NCBI GenBank assembly: GCA_034509735.1 | Contig: JACGWO010000006.1 | Coordinates: forward strand, 5,409,001-5,473,000 | DNA from: Sesamum alatum | Taxonomy: Eukaryota > Streptophyta > Magnoliopsida > Lamiales > Pedaliaceae | Direction of reading: 5' to 3' | DNA length: 64,000 bases | In this document: positions 22,189 to 32,707 of the stretch, one piece after another | Layout: every line of letters starts with the position of its first letter | Position numbering within the stretch: the stretch's first letter is position 1 | Made by a program: the position numbers and the translations under genes | The notes under the pieces: generated by a model | The model's input: only the letters and a program-made list of their open reading frames with translations | Told to the model about the DNA's origin: nothing | Database searches by the model: none

Positions 22189-24204
22189 TAGGGGTGGCAG
22201 AAAAGTCGAGCTGGCTCACGAGCTTCACAAGCCGGCTTGATTTCGAGTTCGACTCGAGTTTGAGCTCGAGCTTATAATATTTTGTTCATAAGCTCACGAG
22301 CTTTTCTTTATATATTTTATTTTAAAGATTTTTACATATCTAACTCATATTCAATACTATACCAACTTTATATTCAAAATTAATCATATATTATAATTAT
22401 TAATCAATATCATATATTATGTTTTAGATAATAATACACGGTACTTTAATTTATATATAATCTCTATACAAAAATTAGCTTAATCAACAATTTAGTAAAT
22501 TTTAATATTCTTTTGTTGTACATAATTATTTAATACGACTCATATAAATTTTATGTTATATTCAATATTCATTTGTAATCTCTTATACTTTTTTAAATTT
22601 ACAAGTTCTAACAATTAAAATTATAATTTTTTATATCTATTTGTGTGTATATATTTGTACCAAGATATATAGTATGCGATCTAATAATCTATTTTATTAC
22701 ATATAAACTTATGTCATAATTTAGTGATTCTAAGGCCATGATTGGTATGAGGGAATGAGGTGGGAATGGAATTGACATTCCCAAGTCCATTCCTATACAT
22801 ATGATTGGTATAACTAAGGAAAGGAATTGATCATTTCATAGGAATCCTTATTCCCTTAGGAAAGGGATTAGTGATTCCATCCCCATACCATGGTATTACC
22901 TATTCCTATGATGTTGGGAATGAAAAAAAATATTTTCTTGACAAAATTATCCTAAACCAAAACAAAACCTATTTCTATCATCATATTCTTATTAAACGTC
23001 TTTTTCAAGTATATAACTATCAAAATTACCAAGTAAATTTTATTGGCTCTCACCTTTTTAATATCTTCTTCTTGTATGAGTACTGATTAATTTCTTTCTT
23101 CGTTCATGTGGAAATACTATTGCTGAAGAAAAATCATATGATTATGATGAAACCACGTAAAATAACATATAAAAACAATAAAAGTGCTATAAAAAACCAA
23201 CTAATATCACTTCATCTCATTAGTCGGTCTCAGCGTCCACCATGCTTGTTCAGAATTCATACCCTCTTGACCAACTTCCTTGCTTTATTATTATGCAATT
23301 TTTTTGTTAATATATACCACACATATTTTCTGAAAATTATTTTATATTATTATTAAAAATTAATCCTCATAAAAGGTGGCTCATATTTTATTATTGAATA
23401 TTCAGACAAAGTGATAAATGCGTTGTGATTAAATTAGATTAATTAATTCGATTGTTCAAATTAATATAATATATTTTGCAGAAAAAATATTATCTATGTG
23501 TTCTAAGTAAATAAATATTTTTTTCTCATAGATTTGTTTATTCATATATGAGATGTTTTATAAATTGCTTATAACATTCTATAAGTAATTTTTGAAAATA
23601 CTACTATTATAAAATGCATTCAATGTTCCCAAAATAAAAATATATTAAAGGGCAAATTTGTCATAAGAGTAATTTCATTCTATTAATAACCATTCCTTTC
23701 TGATTATCAATAATGTGAATAGAATCAATTAAGAAATGATTTCTTCCATTGCCTTCTAAATCTTGTGTATACCAATCATAGGAATGCTATTCAAATGTGA
23801 TTCATTTCCCATATTCATTCCATTCCCAATTTAATTCCATTCCCACTCAATATCATTCCTACATACCAATCATGCCCTAAAGATAACTATAATAATAATG
23901 ATGGTTGAACAATGTTAAATTATTTTTATTTGTTATTTATATATAATGGGATCGATCACTATTTGGTACTTTAATTTAAAAAATTCGTCTTTTTATTTTT
24001 GTATAGTTGAATGATATTAATTTAAATTATCATCAATTTAAATTTTTGTATACAATGAGATCAACCACTTTAAAAAATAATTTATATTTAATAATTGATA
24101 TATATTTAATATTTTTTATAACTAATATAATAATATTTAAAATAATAATAACAAATTGTTGAAAAATTGAGTTTCGACTCGTGCTCAACTCGTTTAGAGC
24201 CCTA
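22189..24204. mobile_element. non-autonomous hAT element (2.0 kb) with a nested element
   Basis: It begins TAGGGGTGGCAG and ends GAGCCCTA, giving Ac-like TAGGG termini. It is flanked by a perfect 8-bp duplicate, CTTTTGAG (22181-22188 and 24205-24212). Subterminal regions hold GAGCTCGAG-type repeats in both orientations. No transposase is present. A Harbinger-like element at 22734-23877 is inserted within it. Confidence 0.85.
22734..23877. mobile_element. PIF/Harbinger-like non-autonomous element nested in the hAT
   Basis: The termini are GGCCATGATTGGTATG and, reversed, GGGCATGATTGGTATG; both are followed by related 'gggaatgg...aatggaatt' subterminal repeats. It is flanked by TAA on both sides (22731-22733 and 23878-23880), the usual Harbinger target. 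The small open frames inside show no transposase motifs. Confidence 0.8.
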
Positions 24205-24451
24205 CTTTTGAGTATGGGAATAATTGCATGACATGATTTAGTGATTAGAAACATATATAAATATTCTTATCCAGCCATTAAATAAAAATACTTGATTGTT
24301 ACTTTGAAACAAAGCTTGAATCCACACACCTCCTTATCCTAATAATGGTATGACTCTGGCCCTACAATGCTTCCTTTGCAAATCAATCAATTGATAAAGT
24401 AGTATCACATGCCAAGGACAAATATTGCAATGATTAGCAAGATTAAATTTA

Positions 24452-24878
24452 GGGTAAATTACAGTTATCTTTCTAAAAATTTGGCATAATTACAAATATT
24501 CCCTCGTTGTTTGAGAAATTATGAGTACCCTTTGAGGTTTATAATCGTCCAACAAATAACTCATTTCCATCCCATTTTATGAGTGAACTGACCAAAATGC
24601 CCTTATACACTGAATTATTTTTTTATTTAATTTTTAAAAATTTTTGGACAACAATGCATAGGGAGAGGATTCTTAAAATTTTTTACACAGAGCAACAATA
24701 ATGCAATTTGCCTCGACTGATTTTTCTACAATTTTAATAAAAAAATTTAAGGGCAAAATAATCAATTCTAGACCTTTGGTTAAAAATTACAAACCTTACG
24801 AAGTATTTATAATTTCTCAAACAATGAGAAATATTTGTAATTATACCAAATTTCGTGAGATATAGCGGTAAATTACCC
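24452..24878. mobile_element. Mutator-like foldback MITE ('gggtaaattac' family)
   Basis: Same family as 21253-21677: GGGTAAATTACAGTTATC on the left and ...AGCGGTAAATTACCC on the right. The 9-bp flanks TTAAATTTA and TTAAATCTA match at 8 positions. Non-coding. Confidence 0.85.
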
Positions 24879-25100
24879 TTAAATCTAACAAAAAAGTTCT
24901 CAATTTGGTGTAGACGATGTGCACCAATCGCCAAACTATGTATTTAAAATGCTCAATATTTAGCATATTTGTACTGATATTACAAAGATAAGAACATTGA
25001 AAACTTCATAGGAATAGCATGTAGGCCGGCCATTCTCATATTTAAAAAACAAATAAAACAAAAAGAACGAATTCCTCGTAAAGTAACTTTACATCCATAT

Positions 25101-25486
25101 TGATGGAGTAAAATAAATTAGCTTGGTGAAATTACCAAAATATCCTTTGAGTTGTTAACAAATTTACATTTATGTTATAGAAGGAAGTTATTAGTGGTTA
25201 TTAGTAGAAGTTATAGAAAGTTGTAGGGTAATACCAAATTACCAAGGCACCCTCACTGATTAAATCTCGACAGTTGGATTGAAGGCGGTTGAGGGACAAT
25301 ATTGTATTTTCACCCCCATATCATTTGCTATAAATAGGGGGTGAAATCCTTTGTAAAGATACTTTTTTCCATTTATAGAAGATTACTTTTTCTACTTTTG
25401 GAAGAGTTTCTAAAGTTGTTTTGCCTCGCAACGTCGTTTCAAGTAATCGTGCTTAGATCAACAATCTCCTGTATCTTACACCATCA
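25101..25486 (+). repeat. 5' LTR of element 2
   Basis: 386 bp, TGATGGAGTAAAATAAATTA at the start and ...ACACCATCA at the end. A TATA-like GCTATAAATAGGGG lies near 25328. Together with the PBS and the PPT-flanked 3' remnant this sets the element's ends. Confidence 0.85.
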
Positions 25487-25488
25487 GC

Positions 25489-25507
25489 TTGGCGCCGTCT
25501 TTGGGAA
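25489..25507 (+). other. primer binding site of element 2, tRNA-Arg type
   Basis: TTGGCGCCGTCTTTGGGAA sits two bases after the LTR end. It is almost the same as the sites of element 1 and of the minus-strand element at 44.3 kb. Confidence 0.8.
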
Positions 25508-25521
25508 ACCTGGTCTAGGCA

Positions 25522-26938
25522 TTGAAGATGAATACTCGTTTGAGAGCGAGGAGTGCGAATGTGGGGCAAGAGGAACGCGAGAAAGGAAGGGAAGAGTACG
25601 AGCAAGGCCACGCCTTGGAGACTCCACCAACGCACAGCCAACAGGAGGAGAGGCAAGGCCACGCCTTGGAGAATCCACCAGCGCACAACCAACAGGAGGA
25701 GAGGCAAGGCCACGCCTTGGAGAGTCCACCAGCGCACAGCCAGCAAAAGGAGAGGCAGGAGGTGGCCGAGGCTCCACCTCCACCCCCAGTTATTCAGATG
25801 ACTCCCGAGGCTCTTCGCCAGTTGGTGGAGGGTGCATCCGCCCAAGCAGCGCAGAGAGCCTGGCCCAGTACTTTGCCGGATGCGCGCTACCCCCACGACC
25901 CCCTCGCAATCCTCAGAGGACAAGACGCTCCCTTGGCTCCCGAGGATGGCGAGCAGAAGCCCGGGGACGCCTTCGAAGGTGTGGACTACGAGGAGGAAGT
26001 CAACAGTAGGGCCATACAGCCAGAGGACGACTTCTACCCCTCGACTCCTCGCAGGGGCGCAGGTGAAGAAGATTACTTCCTGCATCCTCCGCGGGGGATA
26101 CGTGCGAAGACAACTACTTTCCACCTCTTCGCCAAAAGAAAATGCCGGCGGCATAAGAAGGAGGATACCACGAGATGGGAGTCCTTCCCCCACATGTTTT
26201 CCCGAATCCTTTGGGACCACCAGGATACCCAGCGCGACCTTTAGCAATGGCACCTCTGCAGTGGAGTCCTTTTGCCCCCCACATACTAGCAGAAGCCATC
26301 CATCCAGGGGTCTAGATCCCGAGCCTGAATGAGTACAACGGAGTAGGGGATCCTCAGGATCATTTTGATCGCTTCATGGCTAGGGCCGATTTGCTGAGCA
26401 TTAGCGACGCAGCATATTGTAAGTTATTTCGAACTACCCTCTCGGGGAAGACAATGGCGTGGTTCAACCAGCTACCCCCAGGAACTATTGGATCCTTCGA
26501 ACAACTCTCTCAGCGCTTTTTGCACCATTTCGCGATAAATAGGCGGTATCCCAAGACCACTTCGTATTTGTTTACAATAGTCCAACGGGAGAACGAGAGC
26601 TTGAGGGAGTACGTACGATGCTTCTCGGAGGTTGTTTTGGAAGTCCCCCATGTAAGCACAGAACTTTTGGTAAGCATCATGCAGCAAAATCTAAGGAGAG
26701 GTCGATTCAAGGAGTCGATTGCTGGAAAGCCCCCTCCTCACAAGATGAGTTATTGCTAAGAGCCGAGAAGTATATAAGAATCAAGGAGTTAGCAGTTTCG
26801 CGACCAACAGATCCATTAAAACTGAGGGCCGCGGAGGAAGAGAAAGGGGTTCCCCTTAGGACAGAAGGAAGTAAGCGTGAACGCAGACATGAGCTCCTAG
26901 AGGATTTGGCTCAGTACACTCCTCGGAACGCCTCATAA
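25522..26938 (+). pseudogene. gag of element 2 (frameshifted)
   Basis: The N-terminus (25522 onward, MNTRLRARSANVGQEE) includes three 17-residue repeats (QGHALE.PP.H.QQEER). A frameshift near 26100-26330 leads to the gag core DPQDHFDRFMARADLL, AWFNQLPPGTIGSFEQL and RFLHHFAINRRYPKT; another shift near 26700 leads to ELLLRAEKYIRIKE. Around 26990 a vestigial GHSMEECRYLKNE zinc-knuckle remnant follows. The core is clearly related to the gag at 43.5-44.2 kb. Confidence 0.85.
25603..25755 (+). repeat. 51-bp minisatellite in gag, 3 units
   Basis: Units begin CAAGGCCACGCCTTGGAGA at 25603, 25654 and 25705. The start of each unit is a dyad, CAAGGC-CAC-GCCTTG. The period is a multiple of three, so the gag frame is kept. 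Confidence 0.9.
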
Positions 26939-28571
26939 AATCAAACACTCAATGCAGCCAAACAACAAGGGTTGGGATCGAGGCCATAGCATGGAGGAAT
27001 GCCGCTACTTGAAGAATGAGGTCGAGTAGTTGATCTGAAGAGATTGCTTACAAGAATTCGTGGGGCAAAGAAAACAAGAGCTCCGGGAAAACTGCCTTTG
27101 GAACAAGTACATGGCACGCGGGAGTGAAGCATGAAGTAGAACGAGCTAGCAAGGACAACCTCCCAACTGCCGGAGTTGTGAGGATGATTTTTGGAGGCCC
27201 AGTAGGAAGAGACTTAAGGCCAGCTGGAAGAGTCACAGTGAGAGCAATGAGACGCAATGCTAACCGTAGCGATATTGCAGTAGTGTCACCAGCGGATCCA
27301 AGAATGAGTCGGAGTGTGATGCCCTGAGCGAGAGGAGAAAGTTGGCTTGCGCCACAGGAGCGACATATGCAAGGGCGGATAACGACTTCCAACTTGTGGT
27401 CAAGCAAAGGAATGGAGGCTACGAAGCTGGGGCAGCAGATGACCAAGTACTTAGCAAACATCCAAGCATTAAGAAGGAAATTCGATAAGTTCACCCTAGA
27501 ACAAATCTCGCGGTCATACAAGGAAGAAACGAACTAGCTTGTTAAGTCTGCCAGCTCATTAGCCCTTCGGAGAGCGAGAGAATAACCCTACTAAGTCAAG
27601 AGCGACACGAAGTGGATGTGGTGTGGGAAAAAGTCTTGACGGCGAAGAGTGTTTTACAAAGCTGGAAAGAAGGTCTAGAGGAAGATTGGGAATCTGGGAT
27701 TTCGCCTCAAGACCCCAAGGAACCTCAAGGAAGTAAGGGTAATTCGAGCTAGGTCAGCAAAGTTCACGATAATGGGAGGTAAGTTGCACAAGAAAGGTTT
27801 TTTACAAACCACATGGGATACGTCGGCAGGGACAAAGTAGAGTATGTTCTACGAGAGATCTATGAGGAAGGCTGTGTGATCATTCCAGAGGTAGAGTGTT
27901 AGCATGCAAGGCCCCGCAGCGAGGACACCTCTGGCCTGCAATACGTAAGGGCGAATGGAACTTAGTGAAGAAATTTGAGAGTGCCAAGAGCATGCCATCA
28001 AAATATGAGACCATCGCGACACCCAATTCTGACGGACAGGCGAAAGTAACCAGCAGGATAGTCTTTCCAAAATTTGAGGACAAGGCTGGAGAGAGCTAAG
28101 GGAAGTTGGGTGGAAGGACGCTCGGGAATCCAGGAGCGGTCATCCCACTGGGCATAAGGGAGAAAACATTCAGCACACGACAATGGAAATCAATGAGTAA
28201 TGACGAAAAAGGCGAGCCAATCTGGATTTCAGGAGAGGCTTAGGGTGGCACGAATGCAAGGAGGGGAGCCTACATGGCATTAATGGCATAAGCACGCAAT
28301 GACAAAGTACGACGTCATGAATTCCAAGTTAGAGACCTAGAACTAAGGAAAGCTGACGCAACAGGAAACATGGCCGAATTGGATACCAAATAGGTGGGAC
28401 TGTATCAAGACGTGGAGAATGAACGAGAAGAAAATGTCCACACACGTGGAATGTTTCTAAGAAACATTATATTTAATGCTTTGTATCCCTTTTTGAATGC
28501 TTTGTAACCCAGAATTACGATAATGAAATGTACACTTTTTTTGTCTACTTGTTGTAGATTCATTACTTATA

Positions 28572-28960
28572 CTTTATTTAGTAAGAGAGGAGAACGACCT
28601 CTTACATTTAACACTTTATTTAGCAAAAGAGGGGGATGACCCCTCACACTGACACTCTTGGAGGGGGATGACCCCTCACACTGACACTCTTGGAGGGGGA
28701 TGACCCCTCACATTGATATCTTGTATAAAAGAGGGGGATTGCCCCTCACAGTAATATTTCATCTAAAAGAGGGGGATGACCCCTCACGTTAATATTTTGC
28801 CTAGAAGAGGGGGATGGCCCTTCACCTTAATATCTTGTTTGAAAGAGGGGGATTGCCCCTCACACTGATATTTTGTCAAAAAGAGGGGGGTTGCCCCTCA
28901 TATTGATATTTAGTTTAATATTTTGCTTATAAGAGGGGAACGCCCCTTACATTGAAATTT
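28572..28960 (+). repeat. tandem hairpin array of element 2, about 10 units of 32-46 bp
   Basis: Units are of the form GAGGGGGATGACCCCTCACA followed by 'ctgatattttg' variants. Each holds a dyad GAGGGG-(4-5 nt)-CCCCTC. The stem tends to stay paired where the sequence drifts, for example AGAGG...CCTCT in the first unit and AGGGG...CCCCT in the last. The array lies downstream of gag and before the PPT. Confidence 0.88.
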
Positions 28961-29844
28961 AGTTCAAGAAGAAGCAACTTAACATAATAAGCAATGGAAA
29001 AACAAAATTTGATAACATATATAGTCTAAATGAACTCTTAAGAAGTTCCCCAAACGACAAAGAACTCCCACAAAGTTCCAAGAGTGTTCCAACCAAGGGA
29101 ACTTCTACAAAGCTTCCGAAGGGCCCAGCGGGACGTGTCGCGGCGCGGCGCGACTTGACGCAACGCGATACATGGTGCGACACAAATTCAACATGATGCG
29201 TCGCGACGCGAGGTGATCAAATGTGACGCAACGCAACACAATTGCAAATACATACATGGTGGCATACGAGGTTGCAGAAGATGAGGGAGCGAGCAACCTC
29301 ATCTCCCTTCCTTAACGAAAGGAGAGAACGGACTCGCGAATCGTGCTTGCAATCACACTAAGCCTCTAAAAAAATTTTACAATAGTTGAGAGAAAGAGTT
29401 AGAAGAACGAGTCCTTAACAACTCTCCTAAGGATAAACAAAATATCAAAAGCCTCAAAAGAGGAAGGTACACCAAGATCCCAAAAATGTCGGTAGAAATC
29501 CTTCAAAGTGCGTGAAAGAATTAGGAGCGGAACGGTTTACGCACCACATCTAAGTCTGAAACAAGGGCTTGCGCCATTGAAGAAAATCGAGGAGTTTTCA
29601 AACTTTTTCCTAGCTTCAATTTTTGGAAAAATCCAGCGAATCAGATGAACGCTCGGGTGAATTCCTGGTGCCCTAAATCAAAATCGTTACAGTGAGGAAG
29701 AATTAAAAAGTTTTTTCGCAAATCATGCATAGAGTGACATACGTATTTAAGCGGCAAGCCATCACAATCGAAAAGAAATGTTAAGGCGAGACGCACCGGG
29801 CGCATGTCGACTGAGATTGCGTCGAGACAAGGTTCGCCGAGGCG

Positions 29845-29880
29845 GCCTGCCTCGGCCAAAAAGTCGGGGCCGAGGCAGGC
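29845..29880. other. 13-bp perfect inverted repeat, 10-nt loop
   Basis: GCCTGCCTCGGCC at 29845-29857 pairs fully with GGCCGAGGCAGGC at 29868-29880. It lies in the 3' non-coding part of element 2, near a GC-rich patch at 29125-29235 that repeats GCGAC/GCAAC motifs. No terminator-like T-run follows. Confidence 0.8.
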
Positions 29881-30241
29881 AGTCTCGGTTACATGGAGGA
29901 ATTCGGGATATTTTTTGAGTGCCTGACATCTTAAAATTCTTTCGGACTGACGAATTGTTTTTGTTCTTTCCGTATTGACGAAGGATGACCTCTGGAAGTC
30001 TGAAAATGAAAATTGCTATAAGAAAAGAGATGAAGAGCTATATACCCGAACCAACACGTTTCGATATTTTTTCTGGAATGTGGCTGAGACCAAGAAGACA
30101 AAGAATCCTAGCAAAGAAGGGATCTAAATAAAAGAGAGTCCAAAGAGAAAAAGAGTTCGTAGTTGAAGAGGATTACCAAAAGAAGGAGTTGCATCAAGTA
30201 CAGACTGTTTACTAGGAACTTCCAAATTCTCCAGATACATT

Positions 30242-30259
30242 TGGAAGTTGGGGGGCTAC
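30242..30259 (+). other. polypurine tract of element 2
   Basis: TGGAAGTTGGGGGGCTAC lies directly before the TGATGAAGTAAAATAAAC start of the truncated 3' LTR. Confidence 0.75.
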
Positions 30260-30495
30260 TGATGAAGTAAAATAAACTAGCTGCATGTATATCCAAGCAA
30301 TCTGCATTGAATTTTTTATTTGCAAATTTTGTTTCATTTTTTATTGCATTTAATATATGCACGTTAAGTTGTATAAAATCTTTCAATAATAATATATATT
30401 ATTATTTATACCTATATATAATATTTTTATTAAATAAAATCAATGACGTGTGTGCATGTAATATATATATATATATCTCACATGTAATAAAAAAG

Positions 30496-30736
30496 GGGAT
30501 AAATGCAATTTACTCCCCTATGATATAAGAAATAAGCAAAAATCCACTGTGAAAAAATAATTAGCAAATTACCCCATGTAATCTTAAAATGAAGCAAATT
30601 ACCTCCCCTGTGTTTTCCCGTGATAGGGGGGTAATTTGCTTCATTCAAAACACAAGGAGGTAATTTGCTAATTATTTTTTCATTGGGGGGTTTTGCTCAT
30701 TTCTTATATCACAGGTGGGTAAATTGCATTTATCCC
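30496..30736. mobile_element. short foldback MITE
   Basis: GGGATAAATGCAATTTACTC on the left and the matching TAAATTGCATTTATCCC on the right; the two arms fold over most of the 241 bp. The flanks AATAAAAAA and AATAAAAGG partly agree. Non-coding. Confidence 0.75.
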
Positions 30737-30743
30737 AATAAAA

Positions 30744-31282
30744 GGATAGCTACACCGCCATCCTCTGAGATTTGGTGTAATTACATGTAAACTCTCTATA
30801 ATTTATAAAATTACATGTAGTACTCATGACATTTGTTTTCGTCCAACATATAGATTCATTTGTTAGTCAAACGTTTCGGAATTTGTTGATATCAGCAAAA
30901 ATATTTTTCGAAAATTCATATTTACCTCTGATTAACTCATTACTGGCTTATTACAAGTCAAGCAAATATATTGGGATCAAACTACCTCTATAAGAGTAAA
31001 GATGTATCTCCCCACATACATTAGCGTGAGAAAATGTATAAGAGTGCTTTGATTAGAAAAAGAAATTGTTTCACCTGCAACAAATCAGTAATAAATCAAT
31101 AGGAGGTAAATATGGATTTCATTCGATTCTTTTGCTAATATCAGTAAATTCTGTGAATTTTAACTAATAGATGAATTTATTATTGACGGTAACGAATGCG
31201 ATGAGTACTATATATAATTTTTCGAATTATAAAAAGTTTACGTGTAATTATACCAAATTTCAAAAGAACATGGTATAATTAT
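30744..31282. mobile_element. foldback MITE of the 'tgtaattacatgt' family
   Basis: The left end GGATAGCTACACC and 'ggtgtaattacatgtaaac' mirror the right end 'gtttacgtgtaattatacc' and GGTATAATTATC. It is related to 20435-20945 and 54339-54875. The target duplicate is not clear here. Confidence 0.7.
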
Positions 31283-31691
31283 CTCTATGCAAGTTACAGT
31301 AGGATTTTAAAAATAGAAAATTCAATGCATGGTTTAAAATTTCCATACGTTTCCATCGAAGCTATGGAAATGTTTCCGTTTTCGATGTTATGGAAACAAA
31401 AATACATTGTAGTTTGAAATGATCTAATTTTCCTTCTTTGGGCCTGTTTGTTTGTGTTTTCAATTTTCATTTCCAGTTTTAAGCGAAAAATATGTATTTT
31501 TAATTTGTATAAATTTTCGTGTGAAATGAGAATATTTTTTAATTAGTTAATGAGAATATGTTTTATATTGAACTGTAGTGTCAAATCAATATATTTTTAA
31601 TAAAAATACTTATAAACAAACATATTTTGAAGTTATTGTTTGAAAAACTTGAAACTATTTACTTTAGTTCGTATTTTTAGCTATAAATATA
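31283..31691. other. AT-rich spacer, nothing recognised
   Basis: Short related stretches such as 'tttccatcgaagctatggaaa' and 'gttttcgatgttatggaaa' occur at 31345-31400. There is no gene or element I can support. Confidence 0.4.
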
Positions 31692-32026
31692 TTAATGCGA
31701 CTTGCGACTTGATCGGTGTCCCGTTGCGCAAGGTATTGTGCGCTTTGGCTCTGTATGAGCCTCACGGTTTTGTCCTGAAAAGACGCCTTACTAAGGAGAG
31801 GTGGCATTGGGGCTTATAAGCCACTCAAGCTCCTCGTCTGCAACCGATGTGGGACGCTTGCTACATCATCAACCCCCTAGACGAGGGGCTTGGGACGGGC
31901 ACATGGCCTCGTTCCCACAAACGGCGCCAAATAATGCGGCTTGCGACTTGATCGGTGCCTCGTTGTGCAAGGTTTTGTCCACTTTGGCTCTGTATGAGCA
32001 TCACGGTTTTATCCTGAAAAAGCGCC
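31692..32026 (-). mobile_element. small LTR-type remnant with Arg-type PBS (TRIM-like)
   Basis: A repeat of about 90 bp ('gacttgatcggtg...ctttggctctgtatgagc...cacggtttt') occurs at 31696-31785 and 31935-32024 in the same orientation. On the minus strand the inner edge of the second copy ends ...CGCA, followed by TTA and then TTTGGCGCCGTTTGTGGGAA, a primer-binding-site match. Only about 150 bp lie between the copies, including a 13-bp inverted repeat with one mismatch (AAGCTCCTCGTCT with AGACGAGGGGCTT). It looks like a terminal-repeat retrotransposon in miniature or a collapsed larger element. Confidence 0.55.
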
Positions 32027-32480
32027 AAATTTGTATTGTTATATCATATATGTATTTTATCAATACAATTTAGATATTTTATAACACATAGTTAAAAATA
32101 GACATTATATTATTATTTAGTTTCAATAGCAACTACATCAAATATTAAATTCAAATATATAATTATAATACATAAAAAATAATTTAATTTGCTAAATGAT
32201 ACAAAATTAAAATAGATATATTTGAATTAAAAAGAGAAAGATAATATTTTTAATTTTTCTATATCTATTTTGTATGTTTCTTTAATTTGTAATTTTTCTG
32301 TAATGTTCTCAAAATATTTTTGAAAAATTTCTAGTATTATTTACTTGAAACGCACAAGTGAAATGAAACTTTAATTCATGATTTACGAACAAGCGTATCA
32401 CCATGATAAAAATGAATTCCAAATTCAAAGGGCAAGTCAGACATTTCACCAGTAAGGCCCTTGCCGTACAAGTGTCGCCA
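32027..32480. other. AT-rich region upstream of the calreticulin promoter
   Basis: No gene is seen. Base composition changes sharply near 32440, where the GC-richer proximal promoter of calreticulin begins. Confidence 0.5.
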
Positions 32481-32513
32481 CCTATAAGGGGACGCTCCAG
32501 ATCGTGTTGCTTT

Positions 32514-32532
32514 CCAATCGCCGCCGGCCACG
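32514..32532 (+). promoter_or_regulatory. ER stress response element (ERSE-I) in the calreticulin promoter
   Basis: CCAAT at 32514-32518, nine bases, then CCACG at 32528-32532, an exact CCAAT-N9-CCACG. It overlaps a CCACGTGG G-box. Two more ACGT cores follow (near 32556, and CCACGTC at 32587-32593). ERSE-I is bound by NF-Y with ER-stress bZIP factors, and calreticulin is a standard unfolded-protein-response target, so induction by ER stress is likely. Confidence 0.8.
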
Positions 32533-32636
32533 TGGGATCAATGACAACCGTATCCTACGTGGCTTACTGTGATTCGTTGAAGCCTTCCACGTCGGACAGA
32601 GAGCTGAAGGTGGAGTTCGCAGGGGAGAATCTAAGC

Positions 32637-32644
32637 TATATAAG
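32637..32644 (+). promoter_or_regulatory. TATA box of calreticulin
   Basis: TATATAAG lies 71 bp before the start codon, in the right place for a transcript start near 32670. Confidence 0.7.
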
Positions 32645-32707
32645 CGCCACTCCCACTGTGAAGTTTTCTACTCACTCCAAATCTTGAGAGATAACAGACA
32701 CACAGCC

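Larger units (their letters stand above)
25101..30282 (+). mobile_element. gag-only Tat-like LTR element (element 2) with a truncated 3' LTR
   Basis: Order: 5' LTR, Arg-type PBS, a broken gag, about 1.6 kb without recognisable pol, a tandem hairpin array, a GC-rich palindromic stretch, PPT and a 3' LTR start. Only about 23 bp of the 3' LTR (TGATGAAGTAAAATAAACTA...) match the 5' LTR; then homology stops. No RT, RNase H or integrase motif is present, so the element was non-autonomous or lost pol by deletion. Confidence 0.85.

Noticed and set aside
28572..28960. Possible CRISPR-like array
   Set aside because: The units are adjacent and variable, without unique spacers, and lie inside a plant retrotransposon.
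32684..32707. Upstream in-frame ATG of calreticulin
   Set aside because: It adds a polar leader (MRDNRHTA) before the signal peptide. The ATG at 32708 has the better context (CAGCCATGGCG).
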